Shown: in pieces, positions 58,995 to 64,000 of the stretch
Layout of the letters: each line of letters starts with the position of its first letter
Position numbering within the stretch: position 1 is the first letter of the stretch
Notes under the pieces: model-generated
The model's database searches: none
Seen by the model: the letters and a program-made list of their open reading frames with translations, nothing else
Told to the model about the DNA's origin: nothing
Position numbers and translations under genes: made by a program
Origin: Rhizoclosmatium globosum
Taxonomy: Eukaryota; Chytridiomycota; Chytridiomycetes; Chytridiales; Chytriomycetaceae
Assembly (NCBI GenBank): GCA_002104985.1
Contig: MCGO01000060.1
Coordinates: 206,039-270,038, forward strand
Direction: 5' to 3'
DNA: 64,000 nucleotides

Positions 58995-61900
58995 ATGGGA
59001 GCAGAAGTTTCGAAGCAAAGTGAGTATGCGCTGAGTGATTTGTTATTTGGACGCTGCCAATATAGATCTGTTCCTAGAGTCAAACAAGGCCTCAATTCAC
59101 ACCCATTCTTCTTTGTTGGTTCCCTCTGCCGCAGACAACTCAATCACTGCCTTGAATCAACCTGGTAGGTGTGGCGATGGGGACTTGGTAGTGCTTACAA
59201 CCAATACATTATTGCTTCCCAGAAACAACCCTTGCTTCAGAAACAAACCAAGTTCTTCTTGATCATGAGAAAGTAAAAATTGTTACCACTCTTGGCTCAG
59301 TTGAAATTATGTCTGCAAATGTTGTTAAAGAGGCTGTTGAAACTGTGTTCGACACTCAGATGGAAAGAGCCAATATGGTATGTCTCTCTGATGGAATATT
59401 TTGCTCTTGTTTGTCCACTAAAACTTATATTGGAATGCTCTACCAATATCTAGTTGAACCCCAATCACTTTTCCATTAAAGGTGTCTCTGTCAAATACTT
59501 TAGTTCCCTTGTGGATACTTGGGGAGGTCGCTCAGAACTTGAAGACATGACTACCCAGGATATCTGTGACAAGTTTGTCAAGACGCAAACAGAAGTTTCC
59601 AAATTGTCATGGTGTGCTGACATATATTTGTCTAATGATCCAAACCTTTCGAGCCAAGTTCGTGATGCCAACTACTTTATTTCTCATGCTTGGAAGTACA
59701 AGTTTTTGGATGTTGTGGATGCCTTGACCAATTTTGTAACACTAAATAAGCTGGACCCAGAGTTAACCATTATTTGGTTTGACTTATTGTCAAACTCTCA
59801 ACACAATACTGAGGCAAAGGACTTTGATTGGTGGACAACTGTTTTCCAAAACGCCATTCAGAAAATTGGCAGTGTTGTTCTCATAATGCAGCCGTGGGAT
59901 GACCCAATTCCACTGACTCGAGCTTGGTGTGTGTATGAAGTCTATGTGTCAAATGTTGCAAAAAGCAGTTTCTATGTTGCTATGCCTCCAAATGAAACTC
60001 AAATATTCATGAACTCTCTCAAGGAAAAATCCCAAGCATACTTCTCTTTGCTTGCAAATTTGAACAGTAAGAAGTGTAAAGCTGGAAATCCCAAGGACCG
60101 AGAGGCTATTTTCAATGTGATTCAGAAAAGCATTGGGTTTTCAAAATTAGACAGGACAGTGTTTGAAACATTAGCAGTGTGGATTATTGATACCATTTGT
60201 GACCATATACAGTCATCAATAATATCACACAACATTATTCACCAAATGGATTGGACGCTGGTACTGGCTGGATTCCACCATTTATTGAGCCATTATGAGC
60301 AGTCAGAACCTTTGTATGTTGAGTGCCTTGAAACGAGGAAAAGAGTTCTTGGACCAGACCATCCTGATACATTATTAACAATGAACAATCTGGCTGGTTT
60401 GTACCAAGCACAAGGCAAATATGAGCAGGCAGAATTTATGTATATTCAGTGCCTGGAAACAAGGAGAAGAGTTCTTGGACCAGATCATCCTGATACTTTA
60501 ATATCACAGAACAATGTGGCACATTTGTACAAATCACAAGGCAAATATGAGGAGGCAGAACCTATGTATGTGAATGCCTTGAAACTAGTAAAGAGTTCTT
60601 GGACAAGACACCCTGATACATTTATATCATGCAATAATTTGGCTACGTTGTATCAATCACAAGGCAAATATGAGCAGGCAGAACTTATGTATGCTGAGTG
60701 CCTTGAAACTAGTAGAAAGTTCTTGGACCAGACCATCTTAATACACTGACATTGCTGAACAATATGGCTCATTTGTACAACTCACAAGGCAAATATGAGC
60801 AGGCAGAACCTATGTATGCTGAGTGCCTTGAAACAAGGAGAAGAGTTCTTGGTTCAGATCATCCTGATACAATGTTAATCTTGAACAATTTAGCTCTTTT
60901 GTACAAGTCACGAGGCAAATATGAGCAGGCAGAACCTATGTATGTTGAGTGCCTTGAAACAAGGAAACAAGTTCTTGGACCAGACCATCCTGATACATTA
61001 TCAACACTGAATAACCTGGCTGGTTTGTACCAATCTCAAGGGAAATATGAACAAGCAGAACTGATGTATATTGAGTGCATCAAAACATGGAAAAGGGTTC
61101 TTGAACCAGACGATCTTGATATATTATCAACATTGAACAATTTGGCTCTTTTGTACCAATCACAAGGCAAATATGAGCAGGCAGAACCTATGTATACTGA
61201 GTGCGTTGAAACGAGGAAGAGAGTTCTTGGACCAGACCATCCTGATACATTATTAACAATGAACAATCTGGCTGGTTTGTACCAAGCACAAGGCAAATAT
61301 GAGCAGGCAGAATTTATGTATATTCAGTGCCTGGAAACAAGGAAACAAGTTCTTGGACCAGACCATCCTGATACATTATCAACACTGAATAATCTGGCTC
61401 TTTTCTACAAGTCACATGGCAAACATGAGCAGGCAGAACCTATGTATGTTGAGTGCCTTGAAACATTTAAAAGAATTTTTGGACCAGATCATTCTGATAC
61501 ATTATCTACCCTGAACAATTTGGCTGGTTTGTATCAATCACAAGGCAAATACGAGCAAGCAGAACTTATGTATATTGAGTGCCTTGAAACATGGAAGAGA
61601 GTTCTTGGACCCAATCATCCTGGAACATTATCAACACTGATCAATTTGGCTAGTTTGTACCACTCACAAGGCAAATATGAGCAGGCAGAACCTATGTATG
61701 CTGTGTGCCTGGAAACATGTAAAAGAGTTCTTGGACCTGATCATCCTACAACATTGATATTCCTGAACAATTTGGCTCTTTTATACAAGTCACAAGGTAA
61801 ATATGAGCAGGCAGAACTTACTTACTTTGATTGCCTGGAAAGAAGGAAAAGAGTTCTTGGATCAGACCATCCTGATACATTGTTAATCATGAACAATTTG

Positions 61901-62008
61901 GCTGTTTTATACAAGTCACAAGGCAAATATGAGGATGCAGAAGCTATGTACCTTCAGGCCCGTTCAGTACTCAAGAAAGAAACAAATCTAGTAGGAGATA
62001 AGTTGTAG
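58995..62008 (+). CDS. TIR-like domain protein with kinesin-light-chain-type TPR array
   Basis: Exons 58995-59019, 59066-59164, 59223-59377, 59454-62008. A gap at the AAA run 60716-60718 needs one base; then all phases agree, about 944 residues. It starts MGAEVSK, a good N-myristoylation site. Residues 150-300 form a TIR-like fold: NYFISHAWKYKFLDVVDAL, TIIWFDLLS, FDWWTTVFQNAI, VVLIMQPWDD and TRAWCVYEVYVS. Then 14 TPR units of 42 residues follow (NNLAGLYQSQGKYEQAE..Y.ECLETRKRVLGPDHPDT). Such architectures, common in protists and some fungi, are thought to act in non-self recognition or signalling; that role is inferred. In the third unit three single-base losses near 60571, 60590 and 60608 cancel each other. 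Confidence 0.8.
60254..61990 (+). repeat. Array of fourteen 126-nt TPR units
   Basis: Units repeat every 126 nt, with core words such as CAAGGCAAATATGAGCAGG in each. Units 2 (about 60340-60465) and 9 (about 61216-61341) are almost identical at the base level over their whole length although seven units apart, showing recent exchange or block duplication. Confidence 0.88.
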
Positions 62009-63524
62009 GGTGGATATGTAATGGATACATGAAAGGATGAATTGACATGGGTAGTCAGGATTAGAAATAAAAGTTCTGTGATATGAGTTGTATTAATTTG
62101 GTTAAACAAAATCAAATAAAGTACTCTTCACCCTGTCCCCTAAGCTGTTGAGCAAAGTCTGCTGCTTCTAAGCTAAATACATAAGGAGGGCTGTTACATG
62201 TATAATAAATTCAGTGAGACTTTGTTGGTGGAGTTGGGGTTAAATGCAGTGGAGTGTCACGTGATGGCGAGAGGACGCGTTTCCGTTGTTTGGGATTGTC
62301 AGTTTTCCTCCACCCCTTCTATTTCTTTCTTCAAAGTCTCTCTGTTTATTTAAGGGGTCAGGGTAAGGGGGGATTCTTCACTGAAAACGCCTGTTGTCTG
62401 GTTGGAGGGCTCTCCCCACGGTCTTGGTCACCCGTGCCTCCCGCCGCTTTCAAAGACATTCAGGCAGACTGCTCATAGCGTAATCTCTTTAGATCATGCT
62501 CCTGCTGCCTTCTAGGCACCTTGCTCTGTGTTCTGTGTATCTTGCATACACCAACACTGCCCTTGTTGAACTCACACTTCTCCTACCGCCTACTGCAGCT
62601 GCAGGCAGCTTCAGATTATGATTCCGACTGCTTCTATTACAGTGGGCTTACTGCCAGAGCGCCTGGATCTGGCAGTAGTGTCCACTGTTCCAACTTCAAC
62701 AACTCCAACACCTCAACAACCAGGGGCGCTCTATGCCCCTGAAACCGCTTTCATATCCACATTCTCCAACTTTGATCTACGCCTTAGCCCTCCACTGCCC
62801 CTCAGAGGGGTGGTGTGTTGGGTTTTCGCTTTTTCAAACTGCACTCGCAGCTAACTCGCCGACGCCTCGCGCGATTTACACGAAACTTTCACCAGTCATT
62901 CGAACGCATCAGATTTACCTACTGTAGAAAGGACAGCTTCGCGCAATGTCTCAATCATTCGCTAGCGCTGATTTTCTGAACTGCCTTCCCTATAACTTTC
63001 CACGCCCGTCTCCGCGTTTCTGAAGTCGAAATAATGTTTTAAAACGCTGGAAAAAGTTTGGAGTCATTTGGACATGCCTGGCCTGAGTTAGTCAGGCTGC
63101 CTTCAACAGCACCAACAACACCATCACCAAATGCACCACCACCTTCTACAACCACAACTACAGCACATCTACTGATTTAAATCACTTTTAAATCATTATT
63201 CTCATCATTTGCACCACCCTTTCTACCGCACATTCCTTCTACCGCTTAAACCTACTACAGCATCACGACCACGAATACGTCTGGGGAGAATGCAACGGAG
63301 CTTGAACCCTGCCCCAAATTGCGCAAATGAAGTACTGGAATGAGCCAGGGCTTGGGAGGGCTTGCTTGTCGTATCGTGTGTCTCTGTCAATTATCACTCT
63401 TCTACTGCTCCAGCATCTCTCTACTACAAGCTTCCATGTGCGATATGCAGGCCTTTGAAGTACTGGTACCCGCCATAGGAATGAGGGGCTTCCGAAAATT
63501 GGCCTGGTACTGGGGCTAGCACTT
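62009..63524. other. Gene-free region before the telomere-like repeats
   Basis: About 1.5 kb without a trustworthy gene. Contains a CACGTG E-box near 62258, CT-rich and CAACA-rich stretches (about 63105-63160) and a small hairpin (GCCTG...CAGGC near 63079-63101). Small open frames are not supported by codon pattern. It might be old mobile-element or subtelomeric sequence. Confidence 0.45.
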
Positions 63525-63544
63525 GGGTTAGGGTTAGGTTTAGG
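63525..63544 (+). repeat. Telomere-like repeat block, inner
   Basis: GGGTTAGGGTTAGGTTTAGG, degenerate TTAGGG units, directly before the LINE endonuclease fragment. Confidence 0.75.
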
Positions 63545-63974
63545 ATCCTTCTTGCTGCTTATATTGCTCCCTCGCGTGCGGATGCAAAACTTCAAGAAAT
63601 TCTGGCAAAAGCGGAGGAACTCTCTGATGGGTTCCAGAAGCAAATTATTGTATTTGGGGATCTGAATGCTCGTCTTGGTGAAGCTACCGGGGATTCTGCT
63701 ATCAATCCTCGAGGGCGATTATTACTCGAAGAACTTTGTGGATTCTCAGTTGTCTATTCAGAAACCCATCTCTGGAAAATGGACCTCCTTCAACAGAGGA
63801 GGTTGTGGTATCCCTGATATTGTCCTGGCCAACTTTGATGTTGAGTCTGTCACTGTTCATGAACTTGAATCTCTTGGAGGCTCTGACCATCGTCCCATCA
63901 CTTTCAAGATACCTGACAGAGTCGATCCTGATGCTAGTACCAAGCAATTTACTCGATGGAATATTCGCAAATTG
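63545..63974 (+). mobile_element. Truncated LINE (non-LTR) AP-endonuclease fragment
   Basis: Encodes part of the endonuclease/exonuclease/phosphatase domain of a non-LTR retrotransposon: AAYIAPSRADAKLQEIL, then VFGDLNARLGEATGDS (catalytic D/N motif), then in the next frame SGKWTSFNRGGCGIPDIVL and LGGSDHRPITFKI (the SDH catalytic motif). The frame changes at about 63762-63764, where an A run seems short by two. The reading frame stops at TAG 63975-63977, which is itself the first part of the next telomere-like block. No reverse transcriptase follows in the window. Confidence 0.82.
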
Positions 63975-64000
63975 TAGGGTTAAGGTTAGGGTTTAAGGTT
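63975..64000 (+). repeat. Telomere-like repeat block, outer
   Basis: TAGGG TTAAGG TTAGGG TTTAAGG TT, degenerate TTAGGG-type units reaching the window edge. Confidence 0.7.

Noticed and set aside
62521..62927. Overlapping short frames in the gene-free region
   Set aside because: All under 80 codons, in competing frames, Ser/Pro-rich by composition, no motif.
63263..63643. 126-codon minus-strand frame at the right end
   Set aside because: Runs through the telomere-like repeats and antisense to the LINE endonuclease; composition artefact.

Overview
This window looks like nuclear DNA of an early-diverging, probably zoosporic (chytrid-type) fungus. Genes are dense on both strands and are cut by many short introns (mostly 44-70 nt, GT..AG, acceptors often AAG as well as CAG/TAG). 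The gene content is fungal: HAM1-like, Kre9/Knh1-like GPI wall proteins, a CFEM-like six-cysteine protein, a Tht1/Kar5-like karyogamy protein and F-BAR RhoGAP. It also includes genes that most higher fungi lack, such as alkylglycerol monooxygenase, a SKP1-type prolyl hydroxylase/GlcNAc-transferase fusion and TIR-like/TPR receptors. The species cannot be named from the sequence alone.

Layout. 0-9 kb: a partial gene, an MFS transporter, an alkylglycerol monooxygenase, a large SQ-rich protein and a Kar5/Tht1-like nuclear fusion protein. 9-21 kb: F-BAR/RhoGAP/zinc-finger protein, HAM1-like protein, MYND protein, a damaged cytochrome P450 with a second, internally deleted relic beside it, and the P4H-GlcNAc-transferase fusion. 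21-34.5 kb: four dispersed copies of a family I do not recognise (here called HVMTIG after its best motif), mixed with a disordered protein, a KA1-type protein kinase and two GPI-type surface proteins. 34.5-40 kb: two arrestin-like genes facing each other. 40-46 kb: three tandem P-loop GTPases. 46-53.6 kb: a coiled-coil TM protein, a heavily frame-broken coiled-coil/SH3 gene, a head-to-head pair of SURF4/Erv29 cargo receptors and an amidase. 53.8-58.3 kb: four tandem Kre9/Knh1-like surface protein genes. 59-62 kb: a TIR-like/TPR protein with 14 near-identical repeats. 62-64 kb: gene-free sequence ending in a LINE endonuclease fragment held between two blocks of telomere-like TTAGGG repeats.

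Two things affect every gene model here. First, many otherwise clean genes carry single-base frame breaks, nearly always one base missing from a homopolymer run. That pattern looks more like unpolished long-read sequence than mass pseudogenisation. Exon boundaries below were worked out by hand so that phases agree, and the missing bases are noted. Second, paralogous pairs are unusually common (HVMTIG x4, GTPase x3, Kre9-like x5, arrestin x2, SURF4 x2, P450 x2), so local duplication is the main force shaping this region.
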